Source: Eunapius fragilis (Eukaryota > Porifera > Demospongiae > Spongillida > Spongillidae). From it: a stretch of DNA of 64,000 nucleotides. The stretch's first letter is position 1. Each line of letters begins with the position of its first letter. This document shows positions 10,857 through 25,500 of this stretch, one piece after another. Under the pieces are notes generated by a model. That model saw only the letters and a program-made list of their open reading frames with translations, was not told the DNA's origin and did not search any database. Position numbers and translations under genes: made by a program. The DNA is taken from assembly GCA_963681505.1 (NCBI GenBank), contig OY811988.1, positions 3,898,707 through 3,962,706 of the forward strand, given 5' to 3'.

Positions 10857-12644
10857 TAAAATCATAAGAAACAAGGTGCAATTAATACATGAATCCACTA
10901 CATTTGGAAAAACATGATATTCAAATCACAGCCCTACGCATGTTGTGCAATTAAAGCTTAACATGAGGATAAAAAGGTATTATTTTTGATTTTAATGTGA
11001 GTCCCAGGAACCGCTGTATGTGGACCTCGCATAGCCTTCGGGGTGATTCCGGAATGCTGCAGCTTCTACACCTCGTTCTACACATATAACGCCATAATAT
11101 TTAAAAACGATTGGTTTCAAACGTAAGCCAACTCACATTTTTAAAGCCAAATTGCTGCGTATAAAGGATTCAATCACAAAATTGGTCTGGCATTTTGGTT
11201 TAACCGCAAAACCAATTCAGATGTAAACCACTTGTTTATTTATTTATTTTGGCTTGACGTAGCAACCATCTTATTTGCAGCTAGATATAAGGACTTGTAA
11301 AACGAGACAAAACCATTAAATGTCACTGGAAAGCTTAATCCACTAATCATATTTGCCAAACATTGTGTTTTCTGTGTCCCTTTGTGGACAAATGGCCCGG
11401 CAAGGGACCCCCGAAACAAATAAGGATGTGCATGTGTAACTCAATTGTGTATTCGTGGTCGACAAGTGTAGTCTGGGAACGACGTTCAAGACAAATGTAT
11501 GAACCATAGTTCCACCAAATGTATTTTAAAGTACACCTGAGGTCCTTTTACCACATTGAAATGATTGATTCATCAAATTTGACACATAGCAGGATTGCGA
11601 TAAGTATAAGTCACTATCTCTCAGTCAAAAGAAGAAGCCGTCCTTATTATCAGTTGGGCTTTCGTGTGATATATATTTTACGTCATACAAATAAGATGGA
11701 AATACCCGCGTCATAGGTCACCGTAGAACCGCGCCATTTGGATCACCCACTATTTCAAACTCGTGGCAAAGTGATATAGTTTAGCGCGTTGACTCAGTAC
11801 GAGCCTATTTTGACTGGAAAGCACCAGTGAGAAAAATCTAACAAGCTATTTATTTATGACGTCTCGATCAAATCTTCCCAGGTGACCGTTTTATTGTCGG
11901 CACTATTCACCTACCTATTTGTATGCGTTGTGTTCTAGGCTTTAAAATAATACATGTACGCGTACATTCAGCGTACTTGTTCGAAGGGCACGAGGCACAT
12001 TGAAGCCTTATAGCATTGGGTTTTATGCTACATGTTAACGAGCCAATCGTCCAAATTAATCGAAGTTTTACCTTCCAGGGCCTGCTAATAATCGCTTTGC
12101 ACCTCTGTCGATCGGCTAGTGTATAAGTCGTTGGAGCATCACCTGATCAGCTAGCACTCTTCTCGGCGCTTTTGAAGGTACGTCTTTCAGATTGGGCTAA
12201 CGGCCTTTGCGACTCCCCCCTACCCCGGGGACTGCGGCGGGTACTGTTGCAGTATAATTGTTTCCTTGCTAGTGCGCACAAAATGGGCGTGTGTGGGCTA
12301 AGTATAGTTATGGAATGGGAGCTTCGGGGGACGAGGGTAGAGATCAGCAGTCGTCAAAGCACTCATAAAAAAGAATTCTGTTCGAGATGTATGTGTGCAT
12401 GAATACTTTCGTAGCTTCGATCTGTGTGCACGTGTATGATTTATGGGCGCGCAGATCTGTGTTTACAAGTGTGCGTGCGACGTGAATAGTACTCTTATTT
12501 TAAAAATTCACAGGACTATTTGCGGCCACAAATTAGTTAGGGTCGCGGTCACAGCACAAGAAGAAAAGCAGGCCATAATTCTGAGGTTGGCATAGGACAT
12601 CTGTTAACAGGGTTGCAATAACATTGAAGTGGATTTCGTCCAGG
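10857..12644. other. Gene-free stretch upstream of CABIT1
   Basis: No ORF with plausible codon use, no tandem repeat and no convincing mobile element was seen in these 1.8 kb. It should hold the CABIT1 promoter and 5' untranslated sequence. The bases just before the start codon end 'ttcgtccag|g', which could be the acceptor of an untranslated first intron. Confidence 0.4.
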
Positions 12645-15600
12645 ATGGCCACCCGACAAATTCAGCAAAATGGACATTGTATGGTTCATAATGTGGTAGG
12701 AATGGCACCATTTTATGAATACGACCACCTGTCACACAAGCCGCTTACAGCAAAGACAGTAAGGCCTTCCATAACTCCAAAAAACAGCAATGGTGCAGCT
12801 CAGTTTGATGAAGTCTTCAAAGAAGCCAGGATGCCAAAGTCAGCATCGACATTGGTTGGCATCAAAAGGAACGTCGACTCACACCTGTGCCAAGAAGCAT
12901 CCGGTGCCATAACGCTGCCTCAGTTTGTCGCTCAGCACGCCGAACATTTGCCACTAAGAGTTAAAGTGCAATCTGGATACTACGGCTCTAATAGCCTATT
13001 CACCATCTCGGCAGGGGAAGTTCTCAATGTGTACTTCAAAAAAGACACAAAGGTCGTGTCAGTCAAGGTCCACAACAACACATTCTCCGTCCCCGTAAAC
13101 TCGAGCCTTCTGTTCTCTCTCCTGCAACCCGCAAATGCCCCTGAAGCCAACAAAGGGTTCGTTTACAACAGTGTGGCTGATCTGATGGAAGCCGTACCTC
13201 GTCCCAAAGTGGTCTGCTGCGTGGAAGACAAGGCAGGAAAGGGTTTGGTCCAGGAGAAAGAGATACTCATTCTTGCCACTGATCAGGACAGTGGAAGTAG
13301 GTTGAAAGTTTTCAGCACTATGACAAGGACAGAGAAGTTCTTGCCAGCTGACCTTCCATCTGTTTTTTCAACTCACCCAGACCTTGTGGCAATGTATCTC
13401 ACAGAGTTGGTATCTCTGATCCCAGACCTCTTCCCGTGCTCAGCTGTCATTGCTCACAACCCTCAGGTTCCGCCAGCTCTCCAGGCCGTCTGTACCCTGC
13501 TAGGTACAGCCGTCAAGTCAACCCTCGTGTACTCTTCAGATAGCAGTCCTCTGCTCTTCGACATCCCTCTAGACATCCCTGGAGTGGAAGTTCTCGTGCT
13601 ACCGACAGTGAATGAAGCGGAGATGGAGCAGCTCTATTCCAGCACCCGAGATGTCATTAGAAACTTCAATCCAGGCGACGTTCAAATGCTCAATGACGCC
13701 AGTGGTTCAAGGCTGGATTGTGAGCTGCAGTCGTTTTTCTACTCCAATGTTAGGGCTGGCTTTGAGAGTGGAGGTGTAAGCCTCTATGGCTCTTCAATTA
13801 TCAGCTCAGCAAATAACAACACTATTATTCTTCAGCCACCACAGGTAAGGCCATACCCTATAAATGGAGGTTCTTTACTATTACGTACAGTTGTTTTACT
13901 TTTTTATTTCCTACTTTTGCAGTAGCCACAATGAACCTTTTGAACACATTACAATTTCACATTTCTAGATAACAGTACACATTTGGGTAGTTCTCCCGGT
14001 ATGCTCTAGTATTTTAACAGACTAGTAATTGACCCTTCTGCTTATGCTTACACTTGTGTTTTGGTTCTATCTATTTATTTGCTCATAAAGATTTAATGGA
14101 CATAACCACATTTACCCCACTAACCACAATGAACCCATACAACAACAACATACCCATGCTAACCACAATGAACGCACCTGTGTCCAAACAGGAAGGTTGC
14201 ATTCTTCACCCTGAATCACTGGAGTGCAACACTCCAACACTGCCTCAAGTAATGTCCAGCAATACAACAGGAAAAGGGCCACCCATTCTACCAGGATCAT
14301 TTCCCAGACAGAAGACAGAACCATCTCTCCCTGATATTGATGACATCTCTCCATCCTACAGCACACACAAACCTTCGTCTTCTTCCCAGCAGAATATTGG
14401 GGCCCCCTCAGCACCTCCCCCTTTGGTAGCCTCCCCCCAGCCTAGCTCTGCCCTTACTATACAGGACGAGGTGTGCCTCAGCCTGCAACGCTTTGCCTCC
14501 AAGTATTCTGAAAGGCTTCCTCTGTCCATCCGTGTCCAAAGCGGTTCCTACCGCTCAAAGTTAGTTCATGTCTCCAAAACTGATGTCTTCACTGTGCACT
14601 TTGTGACAAGTGAGGAAGTGATTTCCTTCAAGGACTCCATGTACAATACCTATATTTTGCCCCTGTCTGCGACAACAGAATTTGGGATTGCATGCACTCC
14701 TGGACACGGCGAAACAGTATGCTCAGAGTTTGAAACAGTTGGAGATATTCTGGATAGTGATAAGCTCCCTAGAGTAGTCTGTGCCAGGAGGTCTTTCCAA
14801 GGCAGCGATGCAAAGTCATCCGTGGAAATGAACGAAATTTTGATTATTCTGACAGCCAAGAAAATGAAAAAGCTCCTGAAGGCTTACAGCATCACAGCAG
14901 AAATAAAGAAGTACCTTCCAGCAAAGTGCAAGGGACACTTTACCACCTCATCGGACGCTACAAAGCTCTCAATCCAAAAGGTCCTGGCGCACTTCGCTGA
15001 TCAGTTACCTGTGAAAATGATAGTCCATCCCAAGAATGGTGAGCTACCGTCCAGCCTAATCTCCCAACAGGTCACAGTCATTGGTCGCCATGCTAAGGAC
15101 TCCCTCATCGTGAGTCCCACTGGCTCCAAATCTAACGATGATCAGCTCCTCAGCATTCCAGTGAGTGCCGCGGTTGAGGTCATGGTCCTCCCACCAACTG
15201 GGAGGAGCTTAACCCTTCCACGGCAGCACAGAGCAGAGCAGAAGCACAGGAAAAGCGAGGGCAATGCTCCATTGGTCAATGCTCCATTGGGCAATGCTCC
15301 TTTGGACAATGCTCCAATAGGCAATGGTCTACTCAAAGCATCACAGCAGCAGCAGCAGGGCCCTTCTAGTCATCCACCACATCGAAGGCCACACCTGTAC
15401 GAATCCCTATACAGCATGGAGCTTTCGACTCCAAAGACTGACATAGCTGGTCAGCCAAACGTCACTCCATTATTCCAGTCACAGCCACAGTTAACCGCGT
15501 TACCTCCGGCCATGTTGGATAGACCACCCCACGACGATTGTGAGGAGATAGCTGACTACGCCTATGTGGAGTGCCAACAAAGGTTTCCTGCCTCAACGAT

Positions 15601-16036
15601 GGCTTCATCCTACCCCAACCCTCCACTTCCTCTGCAGAACGTGCCTTCATCTCCTGATGCCCCTAAAGCAGCTCCCCAAGATGAATATGCAGAGAAATCC
15701 AAGAAGGAGAATCAATCTTTTATGGCCTCTTTAAATAAAGACCAGGTGATTATCTCATTATCACATTTCTGATTAATTTGATTACTTGTTTATTACATTA
15801 CTCGTTTTTTTAAAGCTGTTTTACTTTCATATTTGTAGGTCTTAGCTGTTCTGCAAGGAATGGGTCTACAGGTGTACAAGGACAAATTTTTGGAGGAAAA
15901 TATCACAGGTGACATATTTTGTAACCTTGACGATGAAATCCTGGAAAAAGAATTAGGTGTTCACAGTCGGCTGCATCGACTGAGACTATTAAAAATAGCA
16001 AGGGGTGAAACAGATGCAAGGCAGTACTTACTGTGA
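12645..16036 (+). CDS. CABIT1: protein with two CABIT domains and a SAM domain
   Basis: Exons 12645-13844, 14192-15745 and 15839-16036, all phase 0, give 983 residues. A CABIT-type domain spans roughly residues 90-325 (LPLRVKVQSGYYGS, then a strand-rich region), and a second roughly 495-735 (LPLSIRVQSGSYRS). Two tandem CABIT modules are the Themis arrangement. A Pro/Ser/Gln-rich linker follows, with a short NAPLxNAP repeat and Tyr motifs such as YPNP (Grb2 SH2-type YxN) and DYAYVE. The last exon encodes a SAM domain (residues 919-983), as in GAREM. By family knowledge it would be an intracellular adaptor in tyrosine-kinase/ERK signalling; that is inference. The start is ATG 12645; a TTG eight codons earlier is not used. 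The exon 2 acceptor (CCAAACAG) has a weak pyrimidine tract and is the least certain join. Confidence 0.88.
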
Positions 16037-16640
16037 ACAGCAAATCAGTTTAATGTGCAAGAGTGTTGTGTGTGTATGTGTGTACATGTGTCTGTGCTAA
16101 TGTTGGTCTAACCAGTGTAAAAGACATTGATCATATAATGTCGACAAAATTAAAATTAAAATGAACGTACACAACTTAGCATATCAGTACAATGTTCATT
16201 GGACTGACACAAGGAGCATTGCCATTAACACTTTGTGTACACAAGCCTGATATATTTGGAGTTATCGGACAAAAACCAAGGCATCTGATTTTATGTGTCT
16301 GCTACTCTCCCGGGACAAGCACAAATTTGGCAATACTTTGCATCACTGTTTGCATGGCTCAAAGAATATGAAGTGTATAACTTTGTGATAGGTTGTCCAA
16401 GCTCATAACTAATCTCAACCTGAAAATTAAAGCAGAAGTTTATTGATTGATCGCCACCGTATATCATTGAGTGATGTACGTAAGTACTAATATACAAGTG
16501 AGGGGATGATAAGACCTATGCTGTCAGTGGCCTATCAGCAGATACATGTAGCTGCCTCCATCTTTAATACGTTTCCAATTAAACTGTCCAGTGGCGGCCG
16601 CCGGATCCGCCATGGTGGCTCCACTTTTTTGTACCGGTGA

Positions 16641-16887
16641 TTAATTGGGACAGTGTCCAGCAAAATCACCCTTGTGATACTTTTACAAATTTTCCAGCAA
16701 AAGAAAAGTAACACTTGCATTGAATTGTATGTCTAATTATATATTCAGTATCTTATAACTTTACGAAGGATAGCCCAATTTTGGATGCGTAAGGATCGTT
16801 TGATAGAAGCATTTTGGAGTTCACGTAAAATTTGAAAACTTGAAGAACTACCCAGAAGGGTGATTTTGCTGGACACTGTCCCAATTA
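16641..16887. mobile_element. MITE with about 32-bp terminal inverted repeats
   Basis: Left end 16641-16673 and right end 16856-16887 are inverted copies carrying 'attgggacagtgtccagc' and 'aaaatcaccctt', enclosing about 180 bp with no ORF. A related single end is at 43608-43644. Short length, inverted ends and lack of coding fit a non-autonomous DNA transposon. Bases 16037-16640 hold the CABIT1 3' UTR, with ATTAAA at 16149 and 16155, and no gene. Confidence 0.75.
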
Positions 16888-17172
16888 TTCATGACCGTAT
16901 AATTATTGATTTCAGTTAAACACAAATCACATGGGGGACAGCAGATATAAACACTATACCTGTAGTGATAATTGTAAAATACTAGTAATCAGCTTACAAC
17001 TGATTAGCACTTGTAGTGTTTATAGGTATTATAGTGTAAACTATATTTTGTTAACGGCGACAACTGTAACACATTTTAATTGGGCCCTTCGTATATTACC
17101 CATGCCAAAAACTACAGAGAATCATCTGAAATTAACTGCCGATCAACGCTAAGAGATACTGTAGGAGAACGT

Positions 17173-17279
17173 AGTGGCGTATCCAGAGGGGTTTCCTGAG
17201 CATTTTCACCATGACTAATACCGTATATGGTGAAAATTAATTGTGAATATGCTCAGGAAACCTCTCTGGATACGCCACT
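17173..17279. mobile_element. Small foldback element
   Basis: Bases 17173-17212 ('agtggcgtatccagaggggt' onward) are repeated inverted at 17230-17279, leaving a short loop. The 'AGTGGCG' terminus is a common DNA-transposon end in invertebrates. No coding capacity. Bases 17280-18177 show only AT-rich DNA; an ORF at 17651-17869 has no supporting features. Confidence 0.75.
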
Positions 17280-18177
17280 GGAATGACATAAAATTTCAAG
17301 AAATCATGACCTGCAGGCATGGCACTGGGTTTGACCGTAAAACCCTACACACCGGAAGGAAAATTTTCTGTTCTCTATTTTTCAATTTATTTTTTCATAC
17401 CGCTCTGACAGGGCCGTAGATAAGGATTTCACTATCAATGTTCACCATACATGGTCTTCCCCCGCTGTTAGCTTCGTTATGCTTCATCTGGCTTCTTGTG
17501 CATATATAGTACGACTGCCGAATGCATCAGCAATAGATTTAAAGTTTTTAAAAACGCTCCGTATTAATTTACCATTGTTCACATCGTTTTTCTGCCTACG
17601 ATTTTCAACTCTGAAACGCTGCGTCCCAGGAAAGTAACTAATGGCTCCTCTTGATAATTGATCATTCTATCTTTCTACGAAGTTTCATAATTAAAGGTTT
17701 GACGAAGCGCCGGGGTGCCTTCAACGATGCGTCAGTTGATCCATTTTGGCTATCTCTAACGACACATGGGTTTGGTACCAGACTTGATGATGAGAGTGTA
17801 TTACAGGAATCTTCCTTTAGCATTGAGGAGCAGGAAAAACGGAATGAAATATATATTTGCAATAACTGATTATAATACAAGGTGTAGCTGATGTAACTAT
17901 TAAGCAGGTGGACGATTATCATGCATGTACATTAAGGTGTATTAGCTCCAGTGTTACCATCAAAATGTGCCCAATCAAAATCAGCAAGCACTCAATATGC
18001 ATGCAGAGCAAACACTTGATTTAGCTGATCAACTCAGGCGGGTACCTAATACTAAGATTGGCTTTGTTGAAAGTAAAGGCAGTGCCAAAAGTACAAGACC
18101 ATGTAATGGAATACGTTGTCAACTATTTGTCTAACAGGCAATGGAGCTGAGCAAAATTATATCTTTCTCCATAAAAA

Positions 18178-18227
18178 CTCCACCCTGGTACCTCCACTCC
18201 ACCCTGGTACCTCCACTCCACCCTGGG
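18178..18227 (+). repeat. Short 21-bp tandem repeat
   Basis: 'ctccaccctggtacctccact' occurs a little over twice in tandem, ending at 'ccaccctgggctg'. Confidence 0.8.
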
Positions 18228-18630
18228 CTGAGCCACCACTTTACAACTTGGGCTTCATCAGGGTACAGCCTTAAGCCAGGTCTTTAACCAATCAGGAGCT
18301 CCTGGGCCTGACTCTGGTACAAAAAAGCAGTAACTGATAATCTAAACATGTAGTTACATGTTAATTTCATATATTGATGCCATAGCAAAAATTTGTGTCA
18401 CTGATATAGCAAGATGTATAGTTCAACTATTGGAGCTATATGTGTGTATGCATTGCAGCATAAGGATGAAGTGGAGGTACCAAGAGGAGTCTCAAACACT
18501 AATGCATACCTTACCCAACCACTGTCTGAGGGTACGTTCAACCAAGAGACTATGCCACACAAACCAAACATATTATGACCTGTGCAGTTGAAAGCTATTC
18601 TGATGGGTATGCATTGTGTGATGGTGCTCT

Positions 18631-19335
<705 letters not shown>

Positions 19336-19336
19336 C

Positions 19337-19576
19337 ACCATAGTGCACACCAGGGGTTAACAAGGCACCACAGTGCACACCAGGGGTTAACAAGGCACCA
19401 CAGTGCACACCAGGGGTTAACAAGGCACCACAGTGCACACCAGGGGTTAACGAGGCACCACAGTGCACACCAGGGGTTAACAAGGCACCACAGTGCACAC
19501 CAGGGGTTAACAAGGCACCACAGTGCACACCAGGGGTTAACAAGGCACCACAGTGCACACCAGGGGTTAAAAAGGC
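19337..19576 (+). repeat. 30-bp minisatellite, 8 copies
   Basis: Unit 'gtgcacaccaggggttaaca' plus 'aggcaccaca', nearly identical in each copy. The unit length is a multiple of three, so an ORF of repeated residues appears on the minus strand; it has no other sign of being a gene. Confidence 0.95.
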
Positions 19577-20161
19577 ATGCTCTTAATTGGACAAGTTGGG
19601 TTCTCATGCCAGTACTTACAAACAGGGACTACATGTCAATCATTACTACAACATTCTACAAGATCCAAATTTCTGCTTCTTCCACCATGTGGTGATTTTC
19701 CAGAGCTTTAGAAGGCAATGCAGTTTGGACCACTCATATCATTTGGGTCTCATCATGGTCCATGGGTAAAGGAAACTGTTGTGAGTTGTGAATGTACTCA
19801 ACCTAATATAACTTTGATTCATGGAGTTAGCACAACCGTGGGCTTTGCAGCAGTACATAACTAAATATGGTAAAAGTAATTTATTCCAATGGATTCCACA
19901 ATTGGGCTGTTGTGTCCATAGAAAAAGAGGTACCTATTGGTGTGGTAGGTATATAGTTAGGTATACATTCCAAGATTGGGTTCAACTCAGGTATGGAGTA
20001 GAGATACCAGGTGGAGTGTATAATCTTGAGGCATGCCTATGGACACCGTTTTGTTGGTAAATTTGATCAGGAGATGATGTCACTCCCACCAAATATTCAT
20101 ATTAGGTGAGTATGCATTCTGAAATTGGGTTAAGCCCTGGAATGGAGTGTAGTTAACGGGT

Positions 20162-21308
20162 TCAGCCTAGAACAAGGGGACCACACTGATGGTCAGCCTA
20201 GAACAAGGGGACCACACTGATGGTCGGCCTAGAACAAGTGGACCACACTGATGGTCAGGCTAGAACAAGTGGACCACACTGATGGTCAGCCTAGAACAAG
20301 GGGACCACACTGATGGTCAGCCTAGAACAAGGGGACCACACTGATGGTCAGCCTAGAACAAGGGGACCACACTGATGGTCAGCCTAGAACAAGGGGACCA
20401 CACTGATGGTCAGCCTAGAACAAGGGACCACACTGATGGTCAGCCTAGAACAAGGGGACCACACTGATGGTCAGCCTAGAACAAGGGGACCACACTGATG
20501 GTCAGCCTAGAACAAGGGGACCACACTGATGGACGGCCTAGAACAAGGGGACTACACTGATGGTCAGCCTAGAACAAGGGGACCACACGGTTGGTCAGCC
20601 TAGAACAAGGGGACCATACTGATGGTCAGGCTAGAACAAGTGGACCACACTGATGGTCAGCCTAGAACAAGTGGACCACACTGATGGTCAGCCTAGAACA
20701 AGGGGACCACACTGATGGTCAGCCTAGAACAAGGGGACCACACTGATGGTCGGCCTAGAACAAGGGGACTACACTGATGGTCAGCCTAGAACAAGGGGAC
20801 CACACTGATGGTCAGCCTAGAACAAGGGGACCACACTGATGGTCAGCCTAGAACAAGGGGACCACACTGATGGTCGGCCTAGAACAAGGGGACTACACTG
20901 ATGGTCAGCCTAGAACAAGGGGACCACACTGATGGTCAGCCTAGAACAAGGGGACCATACTGATGGTCAGGCTAGAACAAGTGGACCACACTGATGGTCA
21001 GCCTAGAACAAGTGGACCACACTGATGGTCAGCCTAGAACAAGGGGACCACACTGATGGTCAGCCTAGAACAAGGGGACCATACTGATGGTCAGCCTAGA
21101 ACAAGGGAACCACACTGATGGTCAGCCTAGACAAGTGGACCACACTGATGGTCAACCTAGAACAAGGGGACCACACTGATGGTCAGCCTAGACAAGGGAA
21201 CCACACTGATGGTCAGCCTAGAACAAGGGGACCACACTGATGGTCAGCCTAGACAAGGGAACCACACTGATGGTCAGCCTAGACAAGGGGACCACACTGA
21301 TGGTCAGT
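20162..21308 (+). repeat. 31-bp minisatellite, about 37 copies
   Basis: Unit 'cagcctagaacaaggggacc' plus 'acactgatggt', with variants AAGTGG, GGCC/GGCT and GACTACACT. Near the 3' end several copies lose a base ('gacaagg'). Variant copies recur in blocks, a sign of segmental amplification. Bases 19577-20161 are unique DNA with no supported gene. Confidence 0.95.
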
Positions 21309-21634
21309 TTGATGCCACCAAGCATTTTGTCTACATTGCCAACCAGAAGTAACACCACAAACCCGCCCACCCACATGCACACACACACATGCACTCAAAC
21401 ATACACTACTGCAGGTATTATTCACATCACATTCCTCACACACAATCAGTACTAATGCTAAATGGATGAGGGAACCTGAGGGGTTAGAGGCTAACAGAGG
21501 GTGGAAAGGGTAGAAAACAGAGAGGTAGAGAAGAGGTGGCAAGGAATGGGAAAAGACAGTCCTAGAAGCAGTTGCTGATGAGCTGTAGAGTGTTGCAGGC
21601 CTGTGCATGCCTTGTTAACACCAGTTTGCAGGCT

Positions 21635-22117
21635 GGTGCGAATTAATTATGCAGTTATTTTTTGGTGCCTTACAATCTAATGTAGGCAAAAGAAAGTAAT
21701 TTATTAATGACTACAATAATCTCCTGTAGCTATATAATAGTGGTCTTGGCAAGCTGTGCTGTAAGAGTGCCCATTGGATACCCCCATTAGCTCCAAAAGT
21801 CCCCATCATGTTGGTGCATCCACTCCACTACAAGACCACCAGTGGATGCTACTCGCTCCTACACATCAGGGCTTCCATCTCCACCAGTAGAGGGCCTCCT
21901 ATACATGGGATTCCACATCCCCTTCACCAGCAGATACACCCCTACACCTGTACTTCTAATTGGGCCACGCCCAACTATCCTACATACACCTCCACATGTA
22001 GACAGCACTCCAAGACCACCAGTGGATGCTCCTCACTCCTCCCCATCAGGACACCCCCCACCCACCTCCCCTTCCATAGATGCCACAGTTCCATGTTGCC
22101 ACTTCCATTCCATCCAG
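21635..22117 (-). repeat. Right arm of the long inverted repeat
   Basis: Reverse-complement partner of 18876-19335. Its outer end stops at a 34-base C run (22127-22160) where the left arm stops at the (CT)n tract. A further 'ccaccagtagatgca' follows at 22193. Confidence 0.88.
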
Positions 22118-22125
22118 TAGATGCC

Positions 22126-22161
<36 letters not shown>

Positions 22162-22557
22162 CCCTTCCTCCACACAGTATACCCCTCCTGCTCCACCAGT
22201 AGATGCAGCAGGGAATACTGTTTGGATTAGTAGACACCATTTGAGGATCCTGGTACACCACCTTCATATCTGGGAAGAGGAGGAGGGGTGGAGGTGGGAA
22301 TAGGGTGACTTAGGAGGAGGGGTGGAGGTGCAGTCTAGCTACTACAACTATACATGTATATTATTGCAGTTCCCCCTCATGTGATCAACACCCAGAGACT
22401 ATAAAATTCCTGGATCCGGCCCTTGGGGGGCGAGGGGGGGGGGGGGGGGGGAACGTATCTTCCCCAGCCCAAAATGCTGAGGGGAAGAGGGCGTGACATA
22501 CAATATATTTTTCCCCCATAAAGCTAGTGTCTGTCAAACTCGCGAAATTAAGAACTG

Positions 22558-25500
22558 TATGGTGCACATAAGGAACATTGGGGGGTGGTGCACATAAGGA
22601 ACGTTGGGGGGTGGTGCACATAAGGAACGTTGGGGGGTGGTGCACATAAGGAACGTTGGGGGGTGGTGCACATAAGGAACGTTGGGGGGTGGTACACATA
22701 AGGAACGTTGGGGGGTGGTGCACATAAGGAACGTTGGGGGGGGTGGTGTACATAAGGAACGTTGGGGGGTGGTGCACATAAGGAACGTTGGGGGGTGGTG
22801 CACATAAGGAACGTTGGGAGGTGGTGCACATAAGGAACGTTGGGGGGTGGTGCACATAAGGAACGTTGGGGGGTGGTGCACATAAGGAACGTTGGGGGTG
22901 GTGCACATAAGGAACGTTGGGGGGTGGTACACATAAGGAACGTTGGGGGGTGGTACACATAAGGAACGTTGGGGGTGGTGCACATAAGGAACGTTGGGGG
23001 GTGGTGCACATAAGGAACGTTGGGGGTGGTGCACATAAGGAACGTTGGGGGGTGGTGCACATAAGGAACGTTGGGGGTGGTGCACATAAGGAACGTTGGG
23101 GGTGGTGCACATAAGGAACGTTGGGGGGTGGTGCACATAAGGAACATTGGGGGGTGGTGTACATAAGGAACGTTGGGGGGTGGTGCACATACGGAACGTT
23201 GGGGGGTGGTGCACATAAGGAACGTTGGGGGTGGTACACATAAGGAATATTGGGGGGTGATGCACATAAGGAACGTTGGGGGGTGGTGCACATAAGGAAC
23301 GTTGGGGGGGTGGTGCACATAAGGAACGTTGGGGGGTGGTGCACATAAGGAACGTTGGGGATGGTGCACATAAGGAACGTTGGGGGGTGGTACACATAAG
23401 GAACGTTGGGGGGTGGTACACATAAGGAACGTTGGGGGTGGTACACATAAGGAACATTGGGGGGTGATGCACATAAGGAACGTTGGGGGGTGGTGCACAT
23501 AAGGAACGTTGGGGGGTGGTGCACATAAGGAACGTTGGGGGGTGGTGCACATAAGGAACGTTGGGGGGTGGTACACATAAGGAACGTTGGGGGGTGGTAC
23601 ACATAAGGAACGTTGGGGGGTGGTACACATAAGGAACGTTGGGGGTGGTACACATAAGGAACATTGGGGGGTGATGCACATAAGGAACGTTGGGGGGTGG
23701 TGCACATAAGGAACGTTGGGGGGTGGTGCACATAAGGAACGTTGGGGGGTGGTGCACATAAGGAACGTTGGGGGGTGGTGCACATAAGGAACGTTGGGGG
23801 GTGGTGCACATAAGGAACGTTGGGGGGTGGTACACATAAGGAACGTTGGGGGGTGGTGTACATAAGGAATGTTGGGGGGTGGTGCACATAAGGAACGTTG
23901 GGGGGTGGTGCACATAAGGAACGTTGGGGGGTGGTGCACATAAGGAACGTTGGGGGGTGGTGCACATAAGGAACGTTGGGGGGTGGTACACATAAGGAAC
24001 GTTGGGGGGTGGTGCACATAAGGAACGTTGGGGGGTGGTGCACATAAGGAACGTTGGGGGTGGTGCACATAAGGAACGTTGGGGGGTGGTGCACATAAGG
24101 AACGTTGGGGGGTGGTGCACATAAGGAACGTTGGGGGTGGTACACATAAGGAACGTTGGGGGGTGGTGCACATAAGGAACGTTGGGGGGTGGTGCACATA
24201 AGGAACGTTGGGGGGTGGTACACATAAGGAACGTTGGGGGTGGTGTACATAAGGAACGTTGGGGGTGGTGCACATAAGGAACGTTGGGGGTGGTACACAT
24301 AAGGAACATTGGGGGGTGATGCACATAAGGAACGTTGGGGGGTGGTGCACATAAGGAACGTTGGGGGGTGGTGCACATAAGGAACGTTGGGGGGTGGTGC
24401 ACATAAGGAACGTTGGGGGGTGGTGCACATAAGGAACGTTGGGGGGTGGTACACATAAGGAACGTTGGGGGGTGGTACACATAAGGAACGTTGGGGGGTG
24501 GTACACATAAGGAACGTTGGGGGGTGGTACACATAAGGAACGTTGGGGGTGGTACACATAAGGAACATTGGGGGTGATGCACATAAGGAACGTTGGGGGT
24601 GGTGCACATAAGGAACGTTGGGGGGTGGTGCACATAAGGAACGTTGGGGGGTGGTGCACATAAGGAACGTTGGGGGGTGGTACACATAAGGAACGTTGGG
24701 GGGTGGTGTACATAAGGAATGTTGGGGGTGGTGCACATAAGGAACGTTGGGGGGTGGTGCACATAAGGAACGTTGGGGGTGGTGCACATAAGGAACGTTG
24801 GGGGGTGGTGCACATAAGGAACGTTGGGGGGTGGTACACATAAGGAACGTTGGGGGGTGGTGCACATAAGGAACGTTGGGGGTGGTGCACATAAGGAACG
24901 TTGGGGGTGGTGCACATAAGGAACGTTGGGGGGTGGTGCACATAAGGAACGTTGGGGGGTGGTGCACATAAGGAACGTTGGGGGTGGTACACATAAGGAA
25001 CGTTGGGGGTGGTGCACATAAGGAACGTTGGGGGGTGGTGCACATAAGGAACGTTGGGGGGTGGTGCACATAAGGAATGTTGGGGGGTGGTGCACATAAG
25101 GAACGTTGGGGGGTGGTGCACATAAGGAACGTTGGGGGGTGGTACACATAAGGAACGTTGGGGGGTGGTGTACATAAGGAACGTTGGGGGTGGTGCACAT
25201 AAGGAACGTTGGGGTGTGGTACACATAAGGAACGTTGGGGGGTGGTACACATAAGGAACGTTGGGGGGTGGTGCACATAAGGAACGTTGGGGGGTGGTGT
25301 ACATAAGGAACGTTGGGGGTGGTGCACATAAGGAACGTTGGGGTGTGGTACACATAAGGAATGTTGGGGGGTGGTACACATAAGGAACGTTGGGGGGTGG
25401 TACACATAAGGAACGTTGGGGGGTGGTACACATAAGGAACGTTGGGGGTGGTGCACATAAGGAACGTGGGGGGTGGTACACATAAGGAACGTTGGGGGGT

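Noticed and set aside
12624-12644. Upstream extension of CABIT1
   Set aside because: It would start at TTG. The ATG at 12645 is the first proper start and follows a likely 5' UTR acceptor.
16597-16622. Cluster of restriction sites (NotI, BamHI, NcoI) resembling a cloning polylinker
   Set aside because: The flanks are ordinary genomic DNA with no vector sequence, and 'agtggcgg..ggatcc' resembles the transposon end seen at 17173. Contamination is not supported.
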